Counted from the stretch's first letter, positions 1 to 9,020 are shown. The stretch: DNA of 64,000 nucleotides from Rhodococcus sp. NBC_00297 (GCF_036173065.1 NZ_CP108041.1:3103001-3167000); one strand, 5' to 3'. Numbers and translations: made by a program. The notes: generated from the sequence alone by a model not told the origin.

Positions 1-219
1 CCCCGCATCAGGGACTTCCGTGGCCTGTCGGGCACGCAGTTCGACGGCAACGGCAACTACACGTTCGGCCTGAACGAGCAGTCGATGTTCCACGAGATCG
101 ACGTCGACAAGATCGATCGCCCTCGCGGCATGGACATCACCGTCGTCACGACGGCCACCAACAACGACGAAGGCCGCGCGCTGCTCAAGCACCTCGGCTT
201 CCCGTTCAAGGAGAACTGA
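1..219 (+). CDS. rplE: 50S ribosomal protein L5, C-terminal part (cut by window edge)
   Basis: The first 73 codons are open and end in TGA at 217-219. The visible peptide starts PRIRDFRGL and ends [12 protein letters not shown], the conserved C-terminal part of L5, which binds 5S rRNA in the central protuberance of the large subunit. The start lies left of the window. The following rpsN gene begins 4 bases after the stop, and its Shine-Dalgarno AAGGAG (209-214) lies inside the last rplE codons, so the two are co-translated members of the spc operon. Only the 3' part can be judged; nothing in it looks degenerate. Confidence 0.95.
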   Translation, partial: PRIRDFRGLSGTQFDGNGNYTFGLNEQSMFHEIDVDKIDRPRGMDITVVTTATNNDEGRALLKHLGFPFKEN

Positions 220-223
220 GCGT

Positions 224-409
224 ATGGCTAAGAAGGCACTGGTCAACAAGGCCAACAAGAAGCCGAAGTTCGCGGTTCGCGCGTACACCCGCTGCCAGCG
301 TTGCGGCCGTCCGCACTCCGTGTTCCGCAAGTTCGGCCTCTGCCGTATCTGCGTGCGCGAGATGGCGCACCGCGGCGAGCTCCCCGGAGTGCACAAGAGC
401 TCCTGGTGA
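224..409 (+). CDS. rpsN: 30S ribosomal protein S14, zinc type (S14Z)
   Basis: A 61-residue S14 of the short zinc-binding class, a component of the small-subunit head. The zinc ribbon is Cys24-x2-Cys27 and Cys40-x2-Cys43. Long zinc-free S14 paralogs are about 100 residues, so this is the housekeeping C+ form. The ATG is preceded by AAGGAG 9 bases upstream within rplE. In related actinobacteria rpsH normally follows at once; here a strong hairpin terminator (429-465) follows and rpsH is 3 kb away, so rpsN is the last gene of this transcription unit. Confidence 0.96.
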   Translation: MAKKALVNKANKKPKFAVRAYTRCQRCGRPHSVFRKFGLCRICVREMAHRGELPGVHKSSW

Positions 410-428
410 TCTGATCACCTGACACACC

Positions 429-465
429 CCGACAGGCCCGAGCCATCACGGCTCGGGCCTGTCGG
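429..465 (+). terminator. Rho-independent-type hairpin after rpsN
   Basis: A perfect 16-bp stem, CCGACAGGCCCGAGCC (429-444) pairing with GGCTCGGGCCTGTCGG (450-465), with the 5-base loop ATCAC. There is no U tract, as is usual for high-GC actinobacterial terminators. It lies 20 bases after the rpsN stop and would separate the upstream ribosomal genes from the permease gene. Confidence 0.85.
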
Positions 466-603
466 CGTTCACGGGTGCAGTGCGTCGAGGAAGGTCGCGC
501 GGTCCGAACGGTCTGTTCCTCTCTGCGTGTCTCCCGCCGTATGCCTCGCGCCGGCGCCTCACCGGGCCTAGTGTTGCGCGACGGGGGAGCGAGCGGAGGA
601 ATC

Positions 604-2118
604 ATGACTCAGACCGCGGAGACCGAGACCTCGGCCACGCCGGAACTCAAGCGGGTCCTCGGACCCGGACTGCTGTTGCTCTTCATCGTCGGCGACATCC
701 TGGGCGCCGGCGTCTACGCCGTGACAGGCGACATGATCGCCAATGTCGGCGGAATGGCGTGGCTGCCGTTCATCCTCGCCTTCGTCGTGGCGACGCTGAC
801 CGCGTTCTCCTATCTCGAGCTGGTGTGCAAGTACCCGCAGGCCGCCGGCGCCGCGCTGTACACGCACAAGGCCTTCGGCATCCATTTCGCGACGTTCCTC
901 GTCGCGTTCGCCGTCATCTGCTCCGGCATCACCAGCGCCTCGACGTCCTCGAACGTGGTGGCGGGCAACCTGTTGGCCGGCCTGCACGAGACCTTCAGTA
1001 CCGAGGACGGCATCGGGTGGTTCGACGTACCCACCGGCGACACAGCGCAATTGGTGGTCGCACTGGCCTTCATGCTGCTGCTGGCGGCGATCAATCTGCG
1101 CGGTGTCGGCGAGTCGGTCAAGTTCAACGTGATCCTGACGATCATCGAGATGGCAGCGCTCGCCATCGTCATCGCGATCGGCTTCGTCGCGGTGGGAAGT
1201 GGTAGCGCCGAGGGCGACATCGCCAATCTGGTCGTGTTCGACGACGCCAACGAGAAGGGCTGGTTCCTCGCCGTCACCGTCGCGACCACCATTGCTTTCT
1301 TCGCGATGGTCGGCTTCGAGGACTCGGTGAACATGGTCGAGGAGACCAAGGAGCCCGAGAAGATCTTCCCGAAGATGATGCTCTCCGGACTCGGCATCGC
1401 CTGCCTCATCTACGTTCTCGTCGTCGTGGCCGTGATCGCGGTCCTGCCGCTGGACTACGACTCCGGCAGCGAGGGCATCCTGCTCCACGTCGTGCGACTC
1501 GGCGCACCGGGACTGCCGATCGACGAGATCTTCCCGTACCTGACGGTGTTCGCCGTCGCCAACACTGCGCTCATCAACATGCTGATGGCGAGTCGGTTGA
1601 TCTACGGCCTCGGGCGTCAGCGCATCCTGCCCAAGTCGCTGAGCGCTGTTCTGCCGACGCGTCGCTCGCCGTGGGCGGCCATCATGTTCTCCACCGTCAT
1701 GGCACTGGTGCTGATCGTGGTGGTCAACCAGCTGCAGGGGAACTCGGTCGTCAGCGCTCTGTCCGGAACGACCGGGCTGCTGCTGCTCTGCGTGTTCGCG
1801 GTGGTCAACGTCGCCAACCTGGTGCTCAAGCGCAAGAAGGAGACGACGGGCTTCAGTGCACCGCTGTGGGTTCCGGTGACGGGCGGCACGCTGTGCCTGT
1901 TCCTCGTCGGACCGTGGGCGCGGACCGATGCGCAGATGATCCAGTACCGCATCGCCGGCGCGATGCTGCTCCTCGGTGTGGCGCTGTGGGTGGTGACGTT
2001 CTTCGTCAACCGTGCCACGCAGGGCAAGTCGCGCTTCATCGACGTGGATGCGCTCGACCGCGACGAGAAGGCGAACCTCGGTGACCGGGTGCGTGATCGG
2101 GGAGACGGCAAGGACTGA
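604..2118 (+). CDS. APC-family amino-acid permease
   Basis: A predicted 504-residue inner-membrane amino-acid transporter of the amino acid-polyamine-organocation superfamily. About 12 hydrophobic helices are visible. The first carries GDILGAGVYAVTGD, the glycine-rich unwound segment of TM1 that contacts substrate in LeuT-fold carriers. The open frame extends upstream to 475, but ATG 604 is preceded by GGAGGA (595-600) and begins MTQTAETETS just before the first helix, so 604 is chosen. A TAGTGT box at 569-574 may be its -10. Substrate cannot be told from sequence. The gene sits alone between the two halves of the spc operon, bounded by hairpins on both sides. Confidence 0.85.
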   Translation: MTQTAETETSATPELKRVLGPGLLLLFIVGDILGAGVYAVTGDMIANVGGMAWLPFILAFVVATLTAFSYLELVCKYPQAAGAALYTHKAFGIHFATFLVAFAVICSGITSASTSSNVVAGNLLAGLHETFSTEDGIGWFDVPTGDTAQLVVALAFMLLLAAINLRGVGESVKFNVILTIIEMAALAIVIAIGFVAVGSGSAEGDIANLVVFDDANEKGWFLAVTVATTIAFFAMVGFEDSVNMVEETKEPEKIFPKMMLSGLGIACLIYVLVVVAVIAVLPLDYDSGSEGILLHVVRLGAPGLPIDEIFPYLTVFAVANTALINMLMASRLIYGLGRQRILPKSLSAVLPTRRSPWAAIMFSTVMALVLIVVVNQLQGNSVVSALSGTTGLLLLCVFAVVNVANLVLKRKKETTGFSAPLWVPVTGGTLCLFLVGPWARTDAQMIQYRIAGAMLLLGVALWVVTFFVNRATQGKSRFIDVDALDRDEKANLGDRVRDRGDGKD

Positions 2119-2144
2119 CCGGCGGGGTCGACCCGCGCACGAGA

Positions 2145-2177
2145 CGAGCCCCGGACCTCCCTGAGGACCGGGGCTCG
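2145..2177. terminator. Bidirectional hairpin between permease and secreted-protein genes
   Basis: CGAGCCCCGG (2145-2154) pairs with CCGGGGCTCG (2168-2177). An inner CCTC/GAGG extension follows an A-A mismatch. It lies between convergent genes ending at 2118 and 2190, so it can serve both. Confidence 0.75.
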
Positions 2178-2189
2178 CGTCGTCGAGCG

Positions 2190-2663
2190 TCAGCTCTCGA
2201 AGATGTCCAACGGCAGAGAGCCACCGCCACCGACAGGTGGGACGACAGGCGGGAGGCTGCCCTCCGGAAGCACTGTGACGGGGAGGTCGACGAGCGTGTC
2301 GACCGATGTGCCGCCGTCGTCACAGCTCACCGCGACGCTGTAGAGCCCGGCCTCGAGTCCGTCGATGACGACGGTGCCGACGGCGGGAGCGATCGGCAGG
2401 AATGGCGTGGCGGGGCCCGAGGCGCTCGCCGTGTTGGTCTCGTCACCCACTTCGGTCGCGGTGACGGTGCAGTCCACCGCGCCCGTGAAGGCGAGAGCGG
2501 GTGTCACGGTCACCAGTGTGCTGATCGATTCGACGCCGGGCGTGGGTACCGCGACGACGGCGAGCACCGCCGCCGACGCCGTTCCCGACCCTGCCAACAG
2601 CGCCGCAGCAGCTGCCGCTCCCACCATTCCGACCTTGCCGAATGTGCGTACACCGGTCTTCAC
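2190..2663 (-). CDS. Small secreted protein of unknown function
   Basis: GTG 2663 is chosen because GGAGG lies about 6 bases upstream; an in-frame ATG at 2675 has a poorer site. The product is 157 residues. It starts with a Sec-type signal (KTGVRTFGKVGMVGA, an alanine-rich core, then TASA before the probable cleavage site). The mature part is threonine/valine-rich, probably beta-sandwich, with two cysteines (in VDCTV and SVSCDD contexts) that could form one disulfide, and ends in a Pro/Gly-rich tail (LPPVVPPVGGGG). No known domain is recognised. Expected location is the cell envelope or medium. It is divergent from rpsH across a long repeat-bearing intergenic region. Confidence 0.6.
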   Translation of the reverse strand: MKTGVRTFGKVGMVGAAAAAALLAGSGTASAAVLAVVAVPTPGVESISTLVTVTPALAFTGAVDCTVTATEVGDETNTASASGPATPFLPIAPAVGTVVIDGLEAGLYSVAVSCDDGGTSVDTLVDLPVTVLPEGSLPPVVPPVGGGGSLPLDIFES

Positions 2664-3120
2664 ATCGTCCTCCATCACTCGTCGTGCGCGATAAACGTTG
2701 TGAATGGACACTAAAAGGCTGAACGAGAATGGCGGGGCGAAACGGACCAATCGGTCACCGAACTTGGTTCCCCGGCTGAACCCGACCGATGTCGCGGTGA
2801 ACCGGTGCGTCAGTCCGGGCCGGCGCTGGGCACCGTGCACACCTCCCGTGAGGCTCACACCTGTCGCGGCAGGCCGGAGGGGGTGCTCGCCCACCGCAAC
2901 CTGTGTGCACACCCCCTGCGGCACTGGCGAGTGCCACACCGGCACCTCACGCCGCACCCGGCCGACACCACCGCCGCGCACTCGTTCCGTGATGCGCACA
3001 CCCCTTGCCGCAGGCTGCAGAGGGTGTCCGCCCACCGGAACCGGTGCGCACACCCCTGCAGTACCGGCACCACCCGCCCTACCTGCACCGATTTGGTCCC
3101 CGCAGGTCACTCCCTTACAC
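2664..3120. other. Intergenic region with GTGTGC/GCACACC repeats
   Basis: No convincing gene is present; short frames here have no ribosome site and consist of repeat-driven Pro/Thr/Arg peptides. The stretch holds at least five copies of a GTGCGCACACC-like motif and a pair of about 35-bp units, described separately. Confidence 0.6.
2881..3056. repeat. Two imperfect direct repeats of an intergenic GTGTGC/GCACACC element
   Basis: Bases 2881-2915 and 3022-3056 match at about 30 of 35 positions, with starts 141 bp apart. Each reads GGGTG-yy-CGCCCACCG-s-AACC, then GTGyGCACACCCC. Each is preceded by a related GCAGGC-rich stretch. A further unit at 2984-3006 is nearly identical (21 of 23) to 35080-35102, so this belongs to a dispersed family. 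Confidence 0.7.
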
Positions 3121-3372
3121 TTGACCGGTTGCCCGGGTACCGTCATGCCTGCATACGACCCGAGCTACTCAGGTTTCTTGCCATGATGCTCGAAACACCC
3201 GCCAGTGCTCACGTCTGCACTGGCAGGAGCGCAACCCCTGACCGGCAACAGTCGGTCAGGACAGAACACTTCGCTGTAGGCCCACGACGGGACGAGTCAG
3301 GCCCTGCTACCAGGGCACCAGCTCGCGCGTGCTGTATGGGAACCGCTGCGAGAAAGGGCCATGAACTCTGTC
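3121..3372 (+). promoter_or_regulatory. rpsH promoter/leader with three stem-loops
   Basis: The region contains TTGACC (3121-3126), a plausible -35 box with no clear -10. Three perfect hairpins follow: GCCAGTGC/GCACTGGC (3201-3208, 3217-3224; 8-nt loop), CCTGACCG/CGGTCAGG (3237-3244, 3253-3260; 8-nt loop) and GCCCTG/CAGGGC (3301-3306, 3311-3316; tetraloop CTAC). The segment sits directly before rpsH, which here needs its own promoter. It could be an autoregulatory ribosomal-protein leader; that function is inferred only from position and structure. Confidence 0.45.
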
Positions 3373-3771
3373 ATGACCATGACCGACCCGATCGCAGACT
3401 TCTTGACGCGTCTGCGCAACGCCAATTCGGCGTACCACGATCAGGTGAAGCTGCCTCACTCGAAGATCAAGGCGAACATCGCCGAGATCCTCAAGCGTGA
3501 GGGCTACATCTCCGAGTACCGCACCGAGGACGCCGAGGTGGGCAAGACCCTCATCGTCGACCTCAAGTACGGCCCCAGCCGCGAGCGCAGCCTCGCCGGT
3601 GTGCGTCGGGTGTCCAAGCCCGGACTGCGTGTGTACGCAAAATCCACCAATCTGCCCAAGGTGCTCGGCGGCCTCGGCGTGGCGATCATCTCCACGTCCA
3701 CCGGCCTGCTGACCGATCGCCAGGCGGCCAATCAGGGCGTCGGCGGCGAAGTCCTCGCGTACGTCTGGTAA
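3373..3771 (+). CDS. rpsH: 30S ribosomal protein S8
   Basis: A 132-residue S8, a primary 16S rRNA binder of the small subunit and in several bacteria the translational repressor of its own operon. The start [20 protein letters not shown] and end GGEVLAYVW match the actinobacterial family over full length. ATG 3373 gives the family N-terminus; an in-frame ATG at 3361 would add MNSV and has AAAGGG only 2 bases upstream, so neither site has ideal spacing. It begins the second spc segment (rpsH-rplF-rplR-rpsE-rpmD-rplO). Confidence 0.95.
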   Translation: MTMTDPIADFLTRLRNANSAYHDQVKLPHSKIKANIAEILKREGYISEYRTEDAEVGKTLIVDLKYGPSRERSLAGVRRVSKPGLRVYAKSTNLPKVLGGLGVAIISTSTGLLTDRQAANQGVGGEVLAYVW

Positions 3772-3785
3772 GGGAGGCCACCACT

Positions 3786-4325
3786 ATGTCGCGTATCGGA
3801 AAGCTTCCTGTGACAGTTCCCGCCGGAGTCGATGTCACCATCGCCGGCCAGGATGTCACCGTCAAGGGACCCAAGGGCACCTTGAGTCTCACCATCGCCG
3901 AGCCGATCATCATCGCCAAGAACGATGACGGATCCCTCTCGGTCAACCGGCCGGACGACGAGCGTCGTAGCCGCTCGCTCCACGGCCTCTCGCGCACTCT
4001 CGTCGCGAACCTCATCACGGGTGTGACCACCGGTTACACCACGAAGATGGAGATTCACGGCGTCGGTTACCGCGTGGCACTGAAGGGCAGCGACCTCGAG
4101 TTCGCTCTCGGCTACAGCCACCCGGTGCCGATCACGGCGCCCGACGGCATCACCTTCGCGGTCGAGACGCCCACCCGATTCTCGGTCTCGGGTATCGACA
4201 AGCAGAAGGTCGGCCAGATCTCTGCCAACATCCGTCGTCTCCGTCGTCCCGACCCGTACAAGGGCAAGGGCGTTCGGTACGAGGGTGAGCAGATCCGCCG
4301 CAAGGTCGGAAAGACAGGTAAGTGA
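3786..4325 (+). CDS. rplF: 50S ribosomal protein L6
   Basis: A 179-residue L6, which binds 23S rRNA near the factor-binding site. It starts [19 protein letters not shown], and the C-terminal signature [25 protein letters not shown] is intact. AGGGAGG is 7-8 bases before the ATG. Its TGA (4323-4325) overlaps the rplR ATG by one base (TGATG), indicating translational coupling. Confidence 0.97.
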   Translation: MSRIGKLPVTVPAGVDVTIAGQDVTVKGPKGTLSLTIAEPIIIAKNDDGSLSVNRPDDERRSRSLHGLSRTLVANLITGVTTGYTTKMEIHGVGYRVALKGSDLEFALGYSHPVPITAPDGITFAVETPTRFSVSGIDKQKVGQISANIRRLRRPDPYKGKGVRYEGEQIRRKVGKTGK

Positions 4326-4747
4326 TGAGCAACTCCGCAGCAACGAAGGGTTCCGACGCGAACCCGAAGCGTATCCCGCTGGGCAAGGACGCCTCCACGC
4401 GTCGTCGCCTGTCCAAGACGCGCCGCCACTTCCGTCTTCGCAAGAAGGTCTCCGGAACCGCCGAGCGTCCCCGTCTGGTCGTCAACCGTTCCTCGCGTCA
4501 CCTGCACGCACAGCTGATCGACGATCTGACCGGCCGCACTCTCGCGTCCGCGTCCAGCATCGAGGCCGATGTGCGCGCGACCGAGGGAGACAAGAAGGCC
4601 CGTGGCGCGAAGGTCGGCGCTCTCATCGCCGAGCGTGCCAAGGCGGCCGGCATCGAGGCAGTGGTCTTCGACCGCGGTGGCCACGGTTACGCCGGACGCA
4701 TCGCGGCACTCGCCGATGCAGCTCGCGAAGGCGGGCTGACGTTCTGA
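4325..4747 (+). CDS. rplR: 50S ribosomal protein L18
   Basis: A 140-residue L18, a 5S rRNA-binding protein of the large subunit. A basic N-terminus is followed by the [16 protein letters not shown] motif and [26 protein letters not shown] at the end. ATG 4325 overlaps the rplF stop; a GTG at 4322 is in frame but less likely. The stop at 4745-4747 again overlaps an ATG (4747), which opens a 15-codon mini-frame leading to rpsE. Confidence 0.96.
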   Translation: MSNSAATKGSDANPKRIPLGKDASTRRRLSKTRRHFRLRKKVSGTAERPRLVVNRSSRHLHAQLIDDLTGRTLASASSIEADVRATEGDKKARGAKVGALIAERAKAAGIEAVVFDRGGHGYAGRIAALADAAREGGLTF

Positions 4748-4794
4748 TGACCAACGCAGCGAAGATTCAGCTCACCAACGGAAGGACAGCCTGA
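4747..4794 (+). CDS. Possible 15-residue coupled mini-ORF between rplR and rpsE
   Basis: The frame encodes [15 protein letters not shown]. Its ATG overlaps the rplR stop by one base, and its own TGA (4792-4794) overlaps the rpsE ATG by one base, so ribosomes could pass through without leaving the message. It lacks its own ribosome site; the rpsE site GGAAGGA lies inside it. It may be a translational bridge, or a chance frame in a 46-base gap. Confidence 0.3.
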   Translation: MTNAAKIQLTNGRTA

Positions 4795-5465
4795 TGCCGG
4801 GACGTCAACGGCGTGACGGCGGCAGCGGACCCGCCGGAGCCAACGCAGGACCCAATGCAGGCGGAGGTGACAACCGCGGCGGAGACAACCGTGGAGGTCG
4901 CGACCGTCGCGACTCGCGGGGCGGCAACGCTCCCGAGAAGAACAACCTCGAGCGCGTCGTCGCGATCAACCGCGTCTCCAAGGTCGTGAAGGGTGGTCGT
5001 CGCTTCAGCTTCACCGCCCTCGTGATCGTCGGAGACGGCAACGGTCTGGTCGGCGTCGGCTACGGCAAGGCCAAGGAAGTTCCGGCCGCCATTCAGAAGG
5101 GTGTCGAGGAGGCTCGCAAGAGCTTCTTCCGCGTCCCGCTGATCGGTAGCACGATCACGCACCCCGTCCAGGGTGAGGCTGCGGCCGGTGTGGTCATGCT
5201 GCGCCCGGCAAGCCCCGGTACCGGTGTCATCGCCGGTGGCGCGGTGCGTGCCGTGCTCGAGTGTGCAGGTGTTCACGACATCCTCGCGAAGTCGCTGGGT
5301 AGCGACAACGCGATCAACGTCGTGCACGCCACCGTTGCGGCTCTCAAGAGCCTGCAGCGTCCGGAAGAGGTCGCGGCTCGTCGTGGTCTGCCGATCGAGG
5401 ACGTCGCTCCCGCCGGCATGCTGCGCGCTCGCGCCCAGGCAGCAGCAGGAGCAGCTCATGGCTGA
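4794..5465 (+). CDS. rpsE: 30S ribosomal protein S5
   Basis: A 223-residue S5, which acts in decoding fidelity and mRNA unwinding at the entry channel. The first about 50 residues are a Gly/Asn/Arg-rich extension with GGDNR repeated, longer than in E. coli but usual in actinobacteria. The core starts at [21 protein letters not shown] and continues through [14 protein letters not shown] and [16 protein letters not shown] to [22 protein letters not shown] precedes the ATG. The end overlaps rpmD by 8 bases. Confidence 0.97.
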   Translation: MPGRQRRDGGSGPAGANAGPNAGGGDNRGGDNRGGRDRRDSRGGNAPEKNNLERVVAINRVSKVVKGGRRFSFTALVIVGDGNGLVGVGYGKAKEVPAAIQKGVEEARKSFFRVPLIGSTITHPVQGEAAAGVVMLRPASPGTGVIAGGAVRAVLECAGVHDILAKSLGSDNAINVVHATVAALKSLQRPEEVAARRGLPIEDVAPAGMLRARAQAAAGAAHG

Positions 5466-5643
5466 CCTCAGAGTGACCCAGATCAAGAGCACCATCGGTC
5501 AGAAGAAGAACCAGCGTGACAGCATTCGCACGCTGGGCCTCAAGAAGATCCGCCAGTCGGTGATTCGCGAGGACACCCCGCAGACCCGCGGGCTGATCAA
5601 CGTGGTGCGTCACCTCGTCGTCGTTGAGGAGGTCACCAAGTGA
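5458..5643 (+). CDS. rpmD: 50S ribosomal protein L30
   Basis: A 61-residue L30, a small large-subunit protein of typical bacterial size. The sequence [20 protein letters not shown] through [10 protein letters not shown] to [12 protein letters not shown] is conserved over its whole length. ATG 5458 overlaps the end of rpsE. The stop TGA (5641-5643) overlaps the GTG start of rplO, so both junctions are coupled. Confidence 0.96.
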   Translation: MADLRVTQIKSTIGQKKNQRDSIRTLGLKKIRQSVIREDTPQTRGLINVVRHLVVVEEVTK

Positions 5644-6083
5644 CCATCAAATTGCATCATCTTCGCCCCGCACCGGGTTCGAAGAGCGCGAAGATCCGCG
5701 TCGGTCGCGGTGAAGGCGGAAAGCGCGGCAAGACCGCAGGTCGTGGCACCAAGGGCACGGGCGCTCGTAAGAACGTCCCGGCCGGCTTCGAGGGTGGCCA
5801 GATGCCGATCCACATGCGGCTGCCGAAGCTCAAGGGCTTCACCAACCGCAACCGGGTCGAGTACCAGGTCGTGAACCTGGTCGACATCGAGCGACTGTTC
5901 CCCGAGGGTGGCGAGATCTCCAAGGACGATCTGGTCGCCAAGGGTGCGGTGCGCAAGAACCGTCTCGTCAAGATCCTGGGCGACGGCGACCTGTCGGTGA
6001 AGGTGTCCATCACCGCCGACAAGTTCACCGGCAGTGCCAAGGAAAAGATCAACGCAGCCGGCGGATCCGTCACCGAGTTGTGA
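5640..6083 (+). CDS. rplO: 50S ribosomal protein L15
   Basis: A 147-residue L15, a late-assembly large-subunit protein. The glycine/arginine-rich N-terminal half ([21 protein letters not shown], then [15 protein letters not shown]) is followed by the C-terminal domain ending [12 protein letters not shown]. It starts with GTG 5640, overlapping the rpmD stop. It is the last gene of this ribosomal-protein run and is followed by a hairpin. Confidence 0.96.
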   Translation: MTIKLHHLRPAPGSKSAKIRVGRGEGGKRGKTAGRGTKGTGARKNVPAGFEGGQMPIHMRLPKLKGFTNRNRVEYQVVNLVDIERLFPEGGEISKDDLVAKGAVRKNRLVKILGDGDLSVKVSITADKFTGSAKEKINAAGGSVTEL

Positions 6084-6090
6084 GTTCGGC

Positions 6091-6119
6091 GGCCCGCCCA
6101 CTCGACGAGTGAGCGGGCC
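6091..6119 (+). terminator. Terminator after rplO
   Basis: GGCCCGC plus CACTC (6091-6103, with one extra C) pairs with GAGTG plus GCGGGCC (6107-6119, with one opposing A) around a 3-base loop. It starts 8 bases after the rplO stop. Confidence 0.75.
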
Positions 6120-6133
6120 TCCGGCAGTACGGA

Positions 6134-6172
6134 CCGATGGCCGTGGTACGACTCTCGTGCTGCGGCCATCGG
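6134..6172 (+). promoter_or_regulatory. Second inverted repeat in the rplO-secY spacer
   Basis: CCGATGGCCG (6134-6143) and CGGCCATCGG (6163-6172) are perfect complements with a 19-base loop that can itself pair CGA/TCG. It follows the rplO terminator and lies about 130 bases before secY. It could be a back-up terminator or part of the secY leader. Confidence 0.4.
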
Positions 6173-6303
6173 CCGTTCGGTGCCACGGTGAGTGGTTGTC
6201 CGGCTCGGCCCGGGCTGCGCACTCCGCGGCGCTGTTAGAGTTCGACGGGGTGCCCGTGCGCCCCGACCATCTCCCTCGTTAGTCACCCCGTCCAGGAGGA
6301 TCG

Positions 6304-7626
6304 TTGCTTTCCGCCTTTGTGTCGGCCCTCAGGACACCTGACCTGAGACGGAAGATCCTCTTCACTCTCGGCCTCATCGCTCTGTACCGCTTCGGCGCGA
6401 CGCTGCCGTCGCCCGGTGTCGACTACGGCAACGTCCGTCAGTGCATCGACCAGGTGTCGGGCGGCGACTCCGCCGGCATCTACTCGCTGATCAACCTGTT
6501 CTCGGGCGGCGCTCTGCTGCAGCTGTCCGTGTTCGCGATCGGCATCATGCCCTTCATCACCGCGAGCATCATCGTCCAGCTCCTCACCGTGGTCATCCCG
6601 CGGTTCGAGGAACTCCGCAAGGAGGGCCAGGCCGGCCAGGCGAAGATGACGCAGTACACGCGCTATCTCTCCATCGCGCTGGCGATCCTGCAGGCCACGG
6701 GTCTCGTCGCGCTCGCCTCGCGCGGGCAGCTGCTCCAGGGCTGCAACCTCGACATCATCGCGGACTCGTCCATCTTCGGACTGGTCACCATCGTGCTGGT
6801 CATGACCGCGGGTGCTGCCCTGGTCATGTGGTTCGGCGAGCTCATCACCGAGCGCGGCGTCGGCAACGGCATGTCGCTGCTCATCTTCGCCGGCATCGCC
6901 TCGCGCATCCCGTCCGAGGGCAAGTCGATTCTCGACAGCCGCGGCGGCATCGTCTTCGCGCTCGTCTGCCTCGCCGCTCTCGCCATCATCATCGGCGTCG
7001 TCTTCGTCGAGCAGGGCCAGCGCCGCATCCCGGTGCAGTACGCCAAGCGCATGGTCGGCCGCCGCATGTACGGCGGCTCGTCCACCTACCTGCCGCTGAA
7101 GGTCAACCAGGCCGGTGTCATCCCGGTGATCTTCGCGTCGTCGCTGCTGTACCTCCCCAATCTCATCGCCCAGCTGACCAATGCCAGCACGGCGGCGGAT
7201 CCGAGTTGGTGGCAACGCGCCATCAACACGTATCTGGTGAACCCGGCGAACCCGGTGTACATCGCGATCTACTTCGGTCTCATCGTCTTCTTCACCTACT
7301 TCTACGTCGCCATCACGTTCAACCCCGAGGAACGTGCCGACGAGATGAAGAAGTACGGCGGATTCATCCCGGGCATCAGGCCGGGACGTCCGACGGCCGA
7401 CTACCTCAATTTCGTTCTCAGTCGCATCACGCTGCCCGGTGCCATCTACCTCGGCACCATCGCTGTGCTTCCCAACCTGTTCCTCGACATCGGTAACTCC
7501 GGTGGCGCCCAGAACCTGCCCTTCGGCGGAACCGCGGTGCTCATCATGGTGAGCGTGGGACTCGACACGGTGAAGCAGATCGAAAGCCAGCTGATGCAGC
7601 GCAACTACGAAGGGTTCCTCAAGTGA
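6304..7626 (+). CDS. secY: Preprotein translocase subunit SecY
   Basis: A 440-residue SecY, the ten-helix channel of the Sec translocon with SecE and SecG. It starts with TTG 6304, strongly supported by GGAGGA at 6296-6301 and the family start [21 protein letters not shown]. Visible landmarks are the plug/TM2 region ([25 protein letters not shown]), the cytosolic loop PVQYAKRM and the end [22 protein letters not shown]. Its TGA overlaps the GTG of adk, forming secY-adk-map. Confidence 0.97.
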   Translation: MLSAFVSALRTPDLRRKILFTLGLIALYRFGATLPSPGVDYGNVRQCIDQVSGGDSAGIYSLINLFSGGALLQLSVFAIGIMPFITASIIVQLLTVVIPRFEELRKEGQAGQAKMTQYTRYLSIALAILQATGLVALASRGQLLQGCNLDIIADSSIFGLVTIVLVMTAGAALVMWFGELITERGVGNGMSLLIFAGIASRIPSEGKSILDSRGGIVFALVCLAALAIIIGVVFVEQGQRRIPVQYAKRMVGRRMYGGSSTYLPLKVNQAGVIPVIFASSLLYLPNLIAQLTNASTAADPSWWQRAINTYLVNPANPVYIAIYFGLIVFFTYFYVAITFNPEERADEMKKYGGFIPGIRPGRPTADYLNFVLSRITLPGAIYLGTIAVLPNLFLDIGNSGGAQNLPFGGTAVLIMVSVGLDTVKQIESQLMQRNYEGFLK

Positions 7627-8210
7627 GACTCGTCCTCCTCGGTCCTCCCGGAGCAGGCAAAGGTACGCAGGCGACGCTGCTGTCGGAGAAGCTGGGAATT
7701 CCCCACGTCTCGACGGGCGATCTCTTCCGCGCGAACATCGGCCAGAAGACGCCCCTGGGCATCGAGGCCAAGAAGTACCTCGACGCGGGCGACCTGGTCC
7801 CGAGTGCGCTGACCGTGGACATGGTGCGCGACCGTCTGGCCGAGCCCGACGCCACCAACGGCTTCATCCTCGACGGCTTCCCGCGATCGACCGATCAGGC
7901 CGACTCACTCGCCTCCATCCTCGAGGACGCGGGCACGACGCTCGACGCCGTCGTCTCCTTCGTCATCGACGAGGACGTCGTGGTCGAGCGCATGCTCGCC
8001 CGTGGGCGCGAGGACGACAAGGAGAGCGTCATCCGGAACCGGATGAAGGTCTACCGCGACGAGACGGCTCCGCTGCTCGAGTACTACAAGAGCCATGGTC
8101 GCAGCGGGCAGGCCGAAGGCCGGTCGGGACTACTCGTGACCGTCGACGCCGTCGGCGAGGTCGAGGATGTCAACAAGAAGGTCATCGACGCGATCCAGGG
8201 CGACGACTGA
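7623..8210 (+). CDS. adk: Adenylate kinase
   Basis: A 195-residue AMP/ATP phosphotransferase (2 ADP to ATP plus AMP) in the cytosol. The P-loop is GPPGAGKGT at residues 7-15, followed by the AMP site STGDLFR and DGFPRS. The LID is the short form ([11 protein letters not shown]), as usual for mycobacterial-type enzymes, so there is no zinc LID. GTG 7623 overlaps the secY stop. The C-terminal part has a modest insertion ([11 protein letters not shown]) relative to the compact 181-residue mycobacterial enzyme. Confidence 0.96.
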   Translation: MRLVLLGPPGAGKGTQATLLSEKLGIPHVSTGDLFRANIGQKTPLGIEAKKYLDAGDLVPSALTVDMVRDRLAEPDATNGFILDGFPRSTDQADSLASILEDAGTTLDAVVSFVIDEDVVVERMLARGREDDKESVIRNRMKVYRDETAPLLEYYKSHGRSGQAEGRSGLLVTVDAVGEVEDVNKKVIDAIQGDD

Positions 8211-8213
8211 CCC

Positions 8214-9008
8214 ATGGCTTTCGGACGTAAGCGCAAGGTGGTCCCGTTCCGCAGCGCCGGTGAGCTCGATGCCATGGCTGCGGCCGGGGCCGTCGTGGGC
8301 GCCGCTCTCGTGGCGGTGCGCGACGCGGCGAAGCCCGGCGTGTCCACGCTCGAACTCGACGCCGTCGCCGAGTCGGTGATTCGCGCCGCCGGCGCGGTGC
8401 CGTCGTTCCTCGGGTACCACGGCTTCACGGGCAGCATCTGCAGCTCGATCAACGATCGCGTCGTGCACGGCATCCCGAACTCGTCCGACGTGCTCGCCGA
8501 GGGTGACCTCATCTCGATCGACTGCGGCGCCATTCTCGACGGCTGGCACGGCGACTCCGCCTGGACGTTCGGTGTCGGTGCCGTCATCGAGGCAGACGAG
8601 CAGCTGAGCGAGGCCACTCGGTTGTCGATGGAGGCCGGTATCGCCGCGATGCTCCCGGGCAACCGCCTGACCGACGTCTCGCACGCCATCGAGCAGGGCA
8701 CGCTGGCCGCCTCGGCGGCGCACGGACGTACCTACGGCATCGTCGACGGCTACGGCGGCCACGGCATCGGCCGCGAGATGCACATGGAGCCGTTCCTCGC
8801 CAACGAGGGTGCGCCGGGCAAGGGCCCCGAGCTGGTGGTGGGGTCGACGCTCGCCATCGAGCCGATGCTGACACTGGGCACCCACGAGACCCGCGTGTTG
8901 GACGACGACTGGACCGTGGTCACCACGGACGGATCGCGATCCGCGCACTGGGAGCACACGGTCGCCGTCACCGAGGACGGGCCGAGGATTCTCACTCTGC
9001 GTCCCTGA
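8214..9008 (+). CDS. map: Methionine aminopeptidase, type I
   Basis: A 264-residue dinuclear metallopeptidase that removes initiator Met from nascent proteins. Metal ligands are visible in the usual order: Asp in [18 protein letters not shown] (two Asp), His in [12 protein letters not shown], Glu in [10 protein letters not shown] and Glu in [12 protein letters not shown]. The N-terminus starts [18 protein letters not shown]; the first His of the catalytic set is in [21 protein letters not shown]. The gene starts 3 bases after the adk stop and closes the secY-adk-map operon. Confidence 0.95.
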   Translation: MAFGRKRKVVPFRSAGELDAMAAAGAVVGAALVAVRDAAKPGVSTLELDAVAESVIRAAGAVPSFLGYHGFTGSICSSINDRVVHGIPNSSDVLAEGDLISIDCGAILDGWHGDSAWTFGVGAVIEADEQLSEATRLSMEAGIAAMLPGNRLTDVSHAIEQGTLAASAAHGRTYGIVDGYGGHGIGREMHMEPFLANEGAPGKGPELVVGSTLAIEPMLTLGTHETRVLDDDWTVVTTDGSRSAHWEHTVAVTEDGPRILTLRP

Positions 9009-9020
9009 CGCAGATCCTTC

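Noticed and set aside
2704-3186. 160-codon frame in the intergenic region before rpsH
   Set aside because: No ribosome site; the peptide is repeat-derived Thr/Pro/Arg with no conserved domain.
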